DNA of 5,482 bases from a bacterium (GCA_004558955.1 SFZC01000120.1:1-5482); one strand, 5' to 3'. Shown: positions 1-5,275, counted from the first letter of the stretch. A program made the numbers and translations. Notes: a model not told the origin generated them from the letters alone.

Positions 1-212
1 TCTTCAAAAAATTCTAAAATATCTTTGGAATACTCCAACAACTGACTTTTTGACTTATCCCCATAAGGCATGTGCAAGGTATCGCCGTAATATATAAAAT
101 TTTCATTCGGCAAAATCTGTTTAACTTTATTCAAAACCGTCAAACCGCCAACTCCTGAATCAAAAAAGCCTATCGGGGAATTATTGTTATTTTTGCTATT
201 TAAGGTATTCAT
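1..212 (-). CDS. murI: Glutamate racemase, N-terminal part (runs off left edge)
   Basis: Glutamate racemase converts L-glutamate to D-glutamate in the cytoplasm for peptidoglycan stem peptides. Only the first 70 codons are in the window, starting at ATG 212-210 on the minus strand and open to the left edge. After an Asn/Ser-rich start, residues 14-27 read IGFFDSGVGGLTVL, the family's signature with the aspartate used in catalysis. Residues 41-45 read YYGDT, followed by PYG at 49-51, both typical of the family. The catalytic cysteines lie beyond the edge. The start overlaps the 3' end of the upstream amidase gene by 17 bases, so the two are probably co-transcribed and translationally coupled, which suits two peptidoglycan enzymes. 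The residues LHM before PYG are a little unusual (often ARV or similar). Identification is firm; completeness cannot be judged. Confidence 0.93.
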   Translation of the reverse strand, partial: MNTLNSKNNNNSPIGFFDSGVGGLTVLNKVKQILPNENFIYYGDTLHMPYGDKSKSQLLEYSKDILEFFE

Positions 213-2064
213 GTATTCCTTCCGCTATTGCTTTTGCCGTAGCCTGTTTTCGGCTCTCTGATACTAACTGAGCACGTTCTGCCGTATTTGAAATAAATCC
301 GATTTCTATAAGAATTGCAGGTGCTGTAGTATGGTTTATAACATAAAACTTAGATTTGAACAAGCCTCTATTATTCGCTTTGATATTATTTAAAAGCGAA
401 GCGTGAACGGTTTTGGCAAGTTGCAAACTGTTATCTTTGTAATAATGGGTCTCTAATCCGTTCGGAGATTCCGCATTGCTTGAGTTAACGTGAATACTTA
501 CAAAAATATCAGGTGAAATATTTTCACTAATCGTAACTCTGTCCTGTAATGATACAAATTCGTCCTTATCCCTTGTCATATAGACGTCATAACCTTTTTT
601 CACAAGCAAATCATAAACTTTTTTAGAAACATCAAGAGTTATGTTTTTCTCATAAATTCCGTTTCTTGTTGCACCACAATCGGACCCGCCATGACCGGCA
701 TCAATTACAACAACCTTTTTGCTGTTGTCTTTTTTAACAGGAGTAATAACAACAGACGGAACTGTCACTACAGGTTCTTCCACCTTTTTAACTACCGGCA
801 AATTAACTGTTTGAGAAACAATTTTCAGCCTCAAAGTTTTTCCGTCATTACCGGCATGAAGGTCAACAACATCACCTTTTTCTAATGGCAATGAAACTTT
901 TATCCCCCCACCTGTCAATGAGGTAATTCTTGCCCCGTTAAAGACTTTTGAGTTTTTTAAATTCAAAGTTGAAGATTTTTCCGCATTGTAAAAATAGAAA
1001 TCCATACTTGAGGAATTTCTGTCAATGGCATAAACAACAGGTTTTGTGAAAATAAACTTGTCATAAACTGTCTTTGTATTCGCAATTTCTTCAACCAAAT
1101 TATCAAATACGGATTTTTGCATAGATACAAGCGGTCTTTTATCTGTCACACCGTCCAAAAATTCAATATTTTGCCCGTCAGAAGAAATCACAGGAAAATA
1201 TTTGTCGGCATATTTACTTGAAATAACGATACGAGCCGTTGTTTTGTCAAATTGACCGATTTTGACGGTTTCGGTTTGTGTTATATAAAGTTCCTTATTG
1301 CGAATTGACGGATTAACAATAGTGTTCGGTATATCAAAAACAATTCTTTGAGGATTAGATAAAGTGAAAGGTTTTGTCAAAGTAACCGCACCAAACCCGT
1401 TGACCCGAACAACTCCGTTTTTAACATTCAAATTATCAATATAATATTTTGACTGCAAAAACAATTCCTTCTTAGTTAAAATATAATTTTTCTCTTCCGT
1501 TGTTGCTCCCAACTGAAAAGCCGAATTAATTTGACTGATTATACTGTTATTAGCAATTTGTAAAGGGATTTGAATACCTGAAGTTTCTAAAAATTCCCCG
1601 ACCGAAGACATCGCATCAGCATAAACATGTTGGAAGTAATAATTTTGAATTTGTGCCGTACTAAAACGAACAAACAAAGAATTATTCAACTTTTTCAACT
1701 GAATATTCTTAGGATTAAATCCGTCATTATATGACATCGTAACCCTTACCACATTAGGCTCAACCGAATGTTGTTTCACCAAAACTTCTTTTATATTATT
1801 AGAATTGATAATCAAATCCTGAGCAGGAATTTTCAACTCTGCCGGATTTATATCAAAATAAGCCTTATGCTCCTGTTGGTCAACATACAACTTAGGGACT
1901 TCATTAAACATATACTCCCCGTTGTCGTTTGAATTTATTGACAAAAAGGACATTGAATCATCGTAAACAACCGAAGTTATCCCAAAATCCGTAGCAAATA
2001 CATTTCCCACAAAACATAGGATAAATGCAATTACACATAAAAAATTAATAATAAAACGTTTCAT
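196..2064 (-). CDS. Secreted N-acetylmuramoyl-L-alanine amidase (AMIN + Amidase_3, AmiC-like)
   Basis: A zinc hydrolase that cleaves the bond between N-acetylmuramic acid and L-alanine in peptidoglycan, acting outside the inner membrane and usually in cell separation. The 622-residue protein starts with a signal peptide (residues 1-24, hydrophobic core, likely cleavage after VFA). AMIN-like beta domains follow at about 27-135 and 207-302; the latter contains NPQRIVFDIPN, typical of AMIN. A third weaker one is at about 325-417. A Pro/Val-rich linker (418-447) leads to an Amidase_3 domain at 450-622. Zinc ligands are His458 (DAGHGG), Glu472 and His525 (SIHVNS); Glu587 in LIEIGF is the catalytic glutamate. 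All are present, so it should be active. The ATG at 2064 is preceded by a weak AGGT ribosome site. It leads a leftward operon with murI, whose start it overlaps. The three-part N-terminal half is longer than in AmiC of E. coli, which has one AMIN domain. Confidence 0.95.
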   Translation of the reverse strand: MKRFIINFLCVIAFILCFVGNVFATDFGITSVVYDDSMSFLSINSNDNGEYMFNEVPKLYVDQQEHKAYFDINPAELKIPAQDLIINSNNIKEVLVKQHSVEPNVVRVTMSYNDGFNPKNIQLKKLNNSLFVRFSTAQIQNYYFQHVYADAMSSVGEFLETSGIQIPLQIANNSIISQINSAFQLGATTEEKNYILTKKELFLQSKYYIDNLNVKNGVVRVNGFGAVTLTKPFTLSNPQRIVFDIPNTIVNPSIRNKELYITQTETVKIGQFDKTTARIVISSKYADKYFPVISSDGQNIEFLDGVTDKRPLVSMQKSVFDNLVEEIANTKTVYDKFIFTKPVVYAIDRNSSSMDFYFYNAEKSSTLNLKNSKVFNGARITSLTGGGIKVSLPLEKGDVVDLHAGNDGKTLRLKIVSQTVNLPVVKKVEEPVVTVPSVVITPVKKDNSKKVVVIDAGHGGSDCGATRNGIYEKNITLDVSKKVYDLLVKKGYDVYMTRDKDEFVSLQDRVTISENISPDIFVSIHVNSSNAESPNGLETHYYKDNSLQLAKTVHASLLNNIKANNRGLFKSKFYVINHTTAPAILIEIGFISNTAERAQLVSESRKQATAKAIAEGIHEYLK

Positions 2065-2081
2065 AAAATCTACCTGTTTAA

Positions 2082-2109
2082 ATTATATAACTTTTAAAAA
2101 GAAAATCAA
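2082..2109 (-). promoter_or_regulatory. Candidate promoter of the amidase-murI operon
   Basis: On the minus strand a perfect TATAAT (2087-2082) lies 16 bases downstream of TTGATT (2109-2104). It sits about 18 bases upstream of the amidase start codon, giving a very short leader. The region is very A+T-rich, so chance matches are possible; the -10 is convincing, the -35 less so. Confidence 0.5.
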
Positions 2110-2142
2110 AAATGTTAAATAATTTAAAATTAAAAAATCCCC

Positions 2143-2171
2143 TTGAAAAATTTTTATGTTTAATGTAAACT
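2143..2171 (+). promoter_or_regulatory. Candidate promoter of the tRNA-Arg gene
   Basis: TTGAAA (2143-2148), a 17-base spacer, then TAAACT (2166-2171, four of six consensus bases). The predicted start is about 10 bases before the mature tRNA. A competing -10 is TTATAC at 2176-2181, with no good -35. The exact boxes are uncertain. Confidence 0.35.
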
Positions 2172-2188
2172 TCAGTTATACGAAATGT

Positions 2189-2262
<74 letters not shown>

Positions 2263-2264
2263 AT

Positions 2265-2300
2265 AAAGAGTTCTTGAGTTTCAAGGACTCTTTTTATTTT
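2265..2300 (+). terminator. Intrinsic terminator of tRNA-Arg
   Basis: AAAGAGTTCTTGA (2265-2277) pairs with TCAAGGACTCTTT (2281-2293). This is a 13-bp stem with one wobble pair and a GTT loop, followed by the T-rich tail TTATTTT. It lies directly after the tRNA. It has no clear role for the leftward amidase gene, which points away from it. Confidence 0.92.
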
Positions 2301-2318
2301 GTGAAACTTTTCTAAAAT

Positions 2319-2336
2319 GGGTGACTTTTGGGTGAC
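2319..2336 (+). repeat. Tandem GGGTGAC direct repeat downstream of the tRNA
   Basis: Two exact copies of GGGTGAC (2319-2325 and 2330-2336) are spaced 11 bases apart, about one helical turn, with runs of T and A after them. They lie in the 180-base gene-free stretch between the tRNA terminator and the flavoprotein gene. They could be a regulator half-site pair for the promoter at 2358-2386, or a scar of past integration next to the tRNA; neither is shown. Confidence 0.4.
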
Positions 2337-2357
2337 AAAACAAATTTATAAATTTAG

Positions 2358-2386
2358 TTGACAACTTATCGTTCCCCTTATATTTT
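2358..2386 (+). promoter_or_regulatory. Promoter of the iron-sulfur flavoprotein gene
   Basis: A perfect -35 TTGACA (2358-2363), a 17-base spacer, then TATTTT (2381-2386) as a moderate -10. This predicts a leader of about 85 bases before the start codon at 2479. No obvious riboswitch fold or hairpin was seen in that leader. Confidence 0.65.
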
Positions 2387-2478
2387 CAAAGTTCAAAAGT
2401 CAATTATCGGTACTTTTTCACAGCGCTTTAAAACAAACTTTCCTTTTGATAAACTTAAACTTAGAAAGGAGTATTTAT

Positions 2479-3108
2479 ATGAAAATTTTAATGCTCAATG
2501 GAAGTTCAAACCTAAAAGGTTGCACATACACCGCACTTGAAGAAGTCGGAAAAACACTTAACACTTACGGAATAGACTATGAAATTTTCCAAATTGGTGC
2601 CGCTCCAATCAGAGATTGCATAGGGTGCGGAAAATGTAAAGAAACAGGTAAATGTATCTTCAATGATGACAAAGTTAATGAATTTGTCGAAAAATCAAAA
2701 GAAGCTGACGGTTTTGTTTTCGGCACACCTGTTTACTTCGCTCACCCGAGCGGAAGAATTTTATCTTTCTTAGACAGAGCATTTTATAGCAGCGGAAGTC
2801 AGGGAATTTACCAATTCAAGCCTGCCGCTTCAATAGCAGCGGCAAGAAGAGCAGGTACAACCGCCTCTCTTGATGTTATAAATAAATATTTTACAATTCG
2901 TCAAATGCCCGTAATAAGTTCTACCTACTGGAACATGGTACACGGCAACAAGCCTGAAGAGGTTTTGCAAGATAAAGAAGGTTTGCAAACAATGAGAAAT
3001 ATTGCTCATAACATGGCTTGGATATTGAAATGTATTGAACTCGGCAAACAAAACGGGTTAGAGAAACCAAAATTTGAAACGGGCGAAAAAACAAGTTTCA
3101 TCAGATAA
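2479..3108 (+). CDS. Iron-sulfur flavoprotein / NADPH-dependent FMN reductase family protein
   Basis: A 209-residue cytoplasmic flavodoxin-fold protein of the FMN-reductase superfamily, expected to bind FMN and move electrons; its partner and substrate cannot be told. The N-terminus MKILMLNGSSNLKGCTYTAL is the first beta strand and phosphate-binding loop for FMN (residues about 8-20). GTPVYFAHPSG (82-92) is the second flavin-contacting loop. Cys47, Cys50, Cys53 and Cys59 form C-x2-C-x2-C-x5-C, the compact cluster motif of the archaeal-type iron-sulfur flavoproteins, usually a 4Fe-4S site. The chosen ATG has a strong ribosome site, AGAAAGGAG (2463-2471), seven bases upstream. An in-frame ATG at 2446 would add 11 residues before the conserved strand and would bury that site. 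It has its own promoter and terminator, so it stands alone. The length is normal for the family. Confidence 0.9.
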   Translation: MKILMLNGSSNLKGCTYTALEEVGKTLNTYGIDYEIFQIGAAPIRDCIGCGKCKETGKCIFNDDKVNEFVEKSKEADGFVFGTPVYFAHPSGRILSFLDRAFYSSGSQGIYQFKPAASIAAARRAGTTASLDVINKYFTIRQMPVISSTYWNMVHGNKPEEVLQDKEGLQTMRNIAHNMAWILKCIELGKQNGLEKPKFETGEKTSFIR

Positions 3109-3114
3109 CGCATT

Positions 3115-3147
3115 AAAAAGAGGTTTAGAAGAAAAGCCTCTTTTTTG
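3115..3147 (+). terminator. Intrinsic terminator after the flavoprotein gene
   Basis: AAAAAGAGGTTT (3115-3126) pairs with AAGCCTCTTTTT (3134-3145). This is a 12-bp stem with one wobble pair and a seven-base loop, ending in a T run. It starts six bases after the stop codon. Confidence 0.92.
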
Positions 3148-3193
3148 TAAATTCTTCTTCACATAACCCGCAAAAAATATTATTTACGGACTT

Positions 3194-3199
3194 TATAAT
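3194..3199 (+). promoter_or_regulatory. -10 box of the three-gene leader-motif cluster
   Basis: A perfect TATAAT 20 bases before the start codon of the first gene. At 17-18 bases upstream there is only A-rich sequence and no recognisable -35, so the promoter may need an activator or another sigma factor. It would drive the genes at 3219, 3636 and 4305, which are closely spaced and co-directional. Confidence 0.5.
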
Positions 3200-3218
3200 A
3201 AAAAAACAAGGGGGAAAT

Positions 3219-3620
3219 ATGAACGTTACACCGATAAACAATACTACAAACTTTGGAATGGCAATTAAACTGGACAATAGTGCAAATGCGATAATTAAAA
3301 GGCAAACCTATAGAGCCTCAGAAACTCGCTATGAAAACTTTTGGAACGAATTAAACAGATTAGTTGAAGACCAAGAACACAATCCCGTTGACATCGTAAT
3401 AAGAAAATGCAAAAACAGAAAAGCATTAGCTGCTGATGTCTTCGATAACAGTGAAGAACCGTTAAATACCGTGACTTTCACTCAAAGACTACTCAAACCG
3501 TTTGGGTTAAAATTCTTGAAAAAAGCAATAAAATCAGCAAACAACATCAACGATATTAACAGAAAACTTGATAAATTGCCTAAATACGATGCAAATATTG
3601 CCGCAGAAGCAATAGAATAA
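3219..3620 (+). CDS. Hypothetical protein with N-terminal F-G leader
   Basis: I do not recognise this 133-residue protein. It starts at an ATG with a strong ribosome site (AGGGGGA, six bases or less upstream). The first 13 residues are polar and Asn/Thr-rich and end in NFG (Phe12-Gly13). The remainder is charged and mostly alpha-helical in look, lysine-rich, without a membrane segment or a hydrophobic signal peptide. It has one cysteine near residue 64 and no catalytic motif that I can name. The next gene starts 15 bases after its stop, so they are probably one transcript. The leader resembles those of the next two proteins, and nothing else in the three is alike. It could be a small regulator, a structural or effector-like protein, or a partner of the next gene's product; the sequence does not decide. 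Confidence 0.75.
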   Translation: MNVTPINNTTNFGMAIKLDNSANAIIKRQTYRASETRYENFWNELNRLVEDQEHNPVDIVIRKCKNRKALAADVFDNSEEPLNTVTFTQRLLKPFGLKFLKKAIKSANNINDINRKLDKLPKYDANIAAEAIE

Positions 3621-3635
3621 AAAAAGGACAAACTT

Positions 3636-4301
3636 TTGGAAATAAATAATTCTATAAATCCACCGACTTTCGGGTGGGTTTACCCAATGCACACAAACAT
3701 ATTAAAAGAAGCCGCAAAGACATTGCCAATAGACGACAAGATTCTGAAAATAATGTCAAAATCAGTACAACAACCCGATTTTGATGAGGCTTTTTTGTTT
3801 TGGCAAAGACATTTTTATTACCCGACCCAAAAGAGAAAAAGTTTCCTTGATTTTACAAGAACTCACAACGCAAAACAAACTTATCTGAAACATTTGCGAG
3901 AAATGGACGAAGATATAAAAAATAAGGCTTCCGCTACTGAAATTTTTGACAAAGCAGGACGAGCTTTGCATTATTTACAGGATATTACCCAACCCAACCA
4001 CACGGATGCGGGCGGAATTATAGCAAAAGCATTGGATAGAAAAGCATTAAGGCAATTTGAAATAGAAACACTCGATAAGCAACATGAAATTTTTGCAACA
4101 GTAAACCCAATTACTCTTCATTCTAAAAATTTTGAAGATTTGTTTGATATGACCTTGCAAATCTCGCACAAAAATAAAGTTCCGACAGAAGAAAACAGAA
4201 CAGAATGGACCATTATCGCACAACGTGGAGTTACTAATGCCGTAATGGCAACTAAAAAATTTTTGGAATTACTGACTGAAAACTTAATTAACTCAAGATA
4301 A
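3636..4301 (+). CDS. Zinc-dependent phospholipase C / P1-nuclease-like protein (F-G leader, TTG start)
   Basis: A 221-residue helical protein resembling the phospholipase C/S1-P1 nuclease superfamily, which uses a three-zinc centre to hydrolyse phosphodiesters. The best evidence is HYLQDITQPNH: His112-x3-Asp116-x5-His122 has exactly the spacing of His118, Asp122 and His128 in Bacillus cereus phospholipase C. Trp14 and His19 near the start, Asp48/Asp50 in PDFD, and His59 fit the other ligand positions. Where the family has H-x2-(Y/F)-E, this protein has Leu137 before FE142, so one zinc ligand appears lost. There is no classical signal peptide; residues 1-13 are a polar leader ending in TFG just before Trp14. 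TTG is the most plausible start, preceded by AAAGGA (3624-3629); no ATG lies near. The stop is three bases from the next gene. Substrate is unknown, and activity is uncertain because of the missing ligand. Confidence 0.72.
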   Translation: MEINNSINPPTFGWVYPMHTNILKEAAKTLPIDDKILKIMSKSVQQPDFDEAFLFWQRHFYYPTQKRKSFLDFTRTHNAKQTYLKHLREMDEDIKNKASATEIFDKAGRALHYLQDITQPNHTDAGGIIAKALDRKALRQFEIETLDKQHEIFATVNPITLHSKNFEDLFDMTLQISHKNKVPTEENRTEWTIIAQRGVTNAVMATKKFLELLTENLINSR

Positions 4302-4304
4302 AAA

Positions 4305-4451
4305 ATGAAAACAGCACAAATTACATTTACCGGCATTCCGCCCAAATACGACAGAATAGACAAGTTCATTTCCCGCTCGGGACAACCTCAAAAAGACGAC
4401 TTTGCGTGGCTAAAATCTCAAGGGGTAACTGATGTTATCAATTTTAGACGT
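4305..4451 (+). pseudogene. Tyrosine/dual-specificity phosphatase-like protein, truncated 5' piece
   Basis: The start of a phosphatase-like gene cut off by phage DNA. Residues 1-10 are a leader ending in TFTG, like the two genes before it. Residues 22-48 include ISRSGQPQKDDFAWLKSQG followed by VTDVINFR, a pattern typical of the N-terminal part of bacterial dual-specificity/PTP-like phosphatases of the DSP-PTPase type. The family continues for roughly 100 residues to the catalytic H-C-x5-R loop, which is absent here. Family likeness ends at about codon 48 (4448). The frame stays open to 4652 only because it reads antisense through a phage head gene. It begins three bases after the previous stop with no real ribosome site, so translation would depend on coupling. 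The product, if made, would be inactive. The rest of the gene is not in this window. Confidence 0.75.
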
Positions 4452-4458
4452 AACAAAT

Positions 4459-4881
4459 CTGCAAATACGGTCGATTATCCACATTCTCGTATTGAGTTTT
4501 ATATCTTCCTGTTTAATATGCCGTCTGCATATTTAATGAATAAATCGTTTTCAGGCGGTACATTGAGCCGAGTTGAACTTTTTCTGCGACACCTTCAGTA
4601 TCAACAACTATCTGCTCACCCCACCAACCTTTTTTCTGAAGAGTCTGTTTAAGTTCCTTTGAAAATTCTCGGAATGTTTTCCCTTCAGTTAATGCTTTTT
4701 CAAGAGCAGAACGAATGTCTTTTAGTATGTCCTCTCTCATTGCTTTTGCGACTGTGAAAGATTTTTTATGTGCATCTTGCCATAATTCGTACCAGTCCCA
4801 AGTAAACTTATTGTTTTTGTTTTTAAAGTATTTAATAGCCATCGCAGGAGCGAGTTTAAATAATGATTTTAATTGAATCAT
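4459..4881 (-). pseudogene. Phage Mu gpF-like head morphogenesis protein, N-terminal part with in-frame stop
   Basis: In Mu-like phages gpF is a minor head protein needed for capsid assembly. The start is best placed at ATG 4881-4879, giving MIQLKSLFKLAPAMAIKYF; this overlaps the upstream stop codon as TGATG, a usual coupling arrangement. Family features follow: FTWDWYELWQDAHKKSFTVA, then AMREDILKDIR, then EGKTFREFSKEL, then KKGWWG, then LKTIYSLNMQTAY. A TAA (4515-4513) interrupts the family's conserved TAY-x-x-GRY stretch. The same frame resumes with TGRYKTQYENVDNRPYLQ down to about 4459, still matching the family, before likeness ends at the junction with the phosphatase gene. So the gene has both a nonsense mutation and a loss of its C-terminal half. 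A longer frame begins at 4938, but those extra codons overlap the end of the preceding phage gene. Confidence 0.85.
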
Positions 4882-5098
4882 CAGTAGCGTACCCCCAAGA
4901 AGTCTAAAACTTTGCCACAGCCTAATTGGTTGATACAATAATCGTGCAACTTTGGATGTGTTTCTCTCATTTTTTCAAATTTATTCGGGGATTTTTCACG
5001 ATGAACACCAAACATACAAAACATACATCCTGTTTATTCAAATCACCTTCAGTCATGAATTTAAATAAATTTTCTATTTGAGCCTGTCCGGGAATGAG
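4881..5098 (-). pseudogene. PAPS-reductase-like phage protein, C-terminal fragment with probable frameshift
   Basis: Phages often carry proteins of the phosphoadenosine-phosphosulfate reductase/adenine nucleotide alpha hydrolase family; their role there is not settled. The last 50 codons (5033-4884, stop TGA 4883-4881) read TGCMFCMFGVHREK, then NKFEKMRETHPKLHDYCINQ, then GKVLDFLGVRY. This matches the characteristic C-terminal end with its Cys-x2-Cys pair. A stop (5036-5034) sits just before TGCMFC in this frame. The neighbouring frame is open from 5098 through LIPGQAQIENLF and MTEGDLNK; adding one A in the AAA run near 5034 would join it as NKTGCMFC, so a one-base deletion is likely. I am less sure that the part before that point belongs to the same gene. 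The nucleotide-binding N-terminal domain is missing. Its TGA overlaps the gpF start. Confidence 0.7.
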
Positions 5099-5102
5099 CT
5101 TT

Positions 5103-5159
5103 ACTTCCCGTTGATCCGATTTCGGTTGTTAAGGTTTGACCGAGAATTGCTTTAGATAT
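5103..5159 (-). pseudogene. DUF935 / Mu gp29-type portal protein, internal fragment
   Basis: Nineteen codons read ISKAILGQTL then TTEIGSTGS, the best conserved stretch of the Mu gp29-type (DUF935) portal protein, the ring through which DNA enters the head. Family likeness begins right after the truncated repressor and ends at GSTGS, where homologues continue with residues like YAASK. Nothing of the several hundred other residues remains. The upstream frame is closed by a TAA a short way before, and the segment is fused to the repressor stub at its 5' side and to the PAPS-like fragment at its 3' side. It cannot be expressed as a portal. Confidence 0.8.
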
Positions 5160-5241
5160 TGGCAAGTTCAAACTGCTTAATATGTTTAAATTCTCTAATA
5201 TCTTTTATTCTTTTTCCTACAAGTTCACTTATTGAAGACAT
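5152..5241 (-). pseudogene. XRE-type helix-turn-helix repressor, N-terminal stub
   Basis: ATG 5241-5239 is preceded by a GGGGG ribosome site (5253-5249) seven bases away. The 29-codon frame reads MSSISELVGKRIKDIREFK then HIKQFELANI. This is the first helix and the start of the second helix of a lambda/Cro-type helix-turn-helix, like phage and plasmid repressors. It then stops at TAA 5154-5152 because the sequence switches into the portal fragment; the switch occurs near AATATCT (5160-5154), in which both genes' codons can be read. The recognition helix and any dimerisation domain are lost, so the stub cannot act as a normal repressor. Its upstream region keeps a palindromic operator-like site. 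A complete short protein is possible but unlikely given the portal sequence directly following. Confidence 0.75.
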
Positions 5242-5255
5242 TATAATTCCCCCAT

Positions 5256-5275
5256 TTATTAAGTATACTTAATAA
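5256..5275. promoter_or_regulatory. Perfect 20-bp palindrome, probable phage repressor operator
   Basis: TTATTAAGTATACTTAATAA is a perfect inverted repeat of 10-bp halves, centred between 5265 and 5266, starting 15 bases upstream of the repressor stub's ATG. Its centre contains TATACT on either strand, a possible -10 box for the repressor itself (5267-5262), so binding there would block transcription: autoregulation. Half-site ATTAAGT/ACTTAAT recurs at 5291-5297 and 5350-5356. The palindrome is flanked by CCCC (5250-5253) and GGGG (5276-5279), which could extend a hairpin over the repressor's ribosome site in any transcript that begins further upstream. Confidence 0.65.

Noticed and set aside
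691..885. A 64-codon plus-strand frame inside the amidase gene
   Set aside because: It is the opposite-strand shadow of a gene with complete catalytic motifs.
2446..2478. Earlier ATG for the iron-sulfur flavoprotein
   Set aside because: It would place the strong ribosome site inside the gene and add residues before the conserved first beta strand.
4513..4515. Stop-codon recoding in the phage remnant
   Set aside because: Recoded gut phages mostly reassign TAG or TGA; here the internal stop is TAA, and the surrounding genes are truncated, so ordinary decay explains it.
4305..4652. A 115-residue phosphatase-like protein as one intact gene
   Set aside because: Only the first 48 or so residues fit the family; the rest is the antisense of a clearly recognisable phage gpF gene.
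4513..4938. gpF-like gene starting at 4938
   Set aside because: The first 19 codons overlap the conserved end of the PAPS-reductase-like fragment in another frame, while the ATG at 4881 fits the length of family N-termini and has a TGATG coupling site.
5013..5030. AACATACA tandem repeat
   Set aside because: It is explained by the coding sequence for the repeated Cys-Met-Phe residues of the PAPS-reductase-like fragment.
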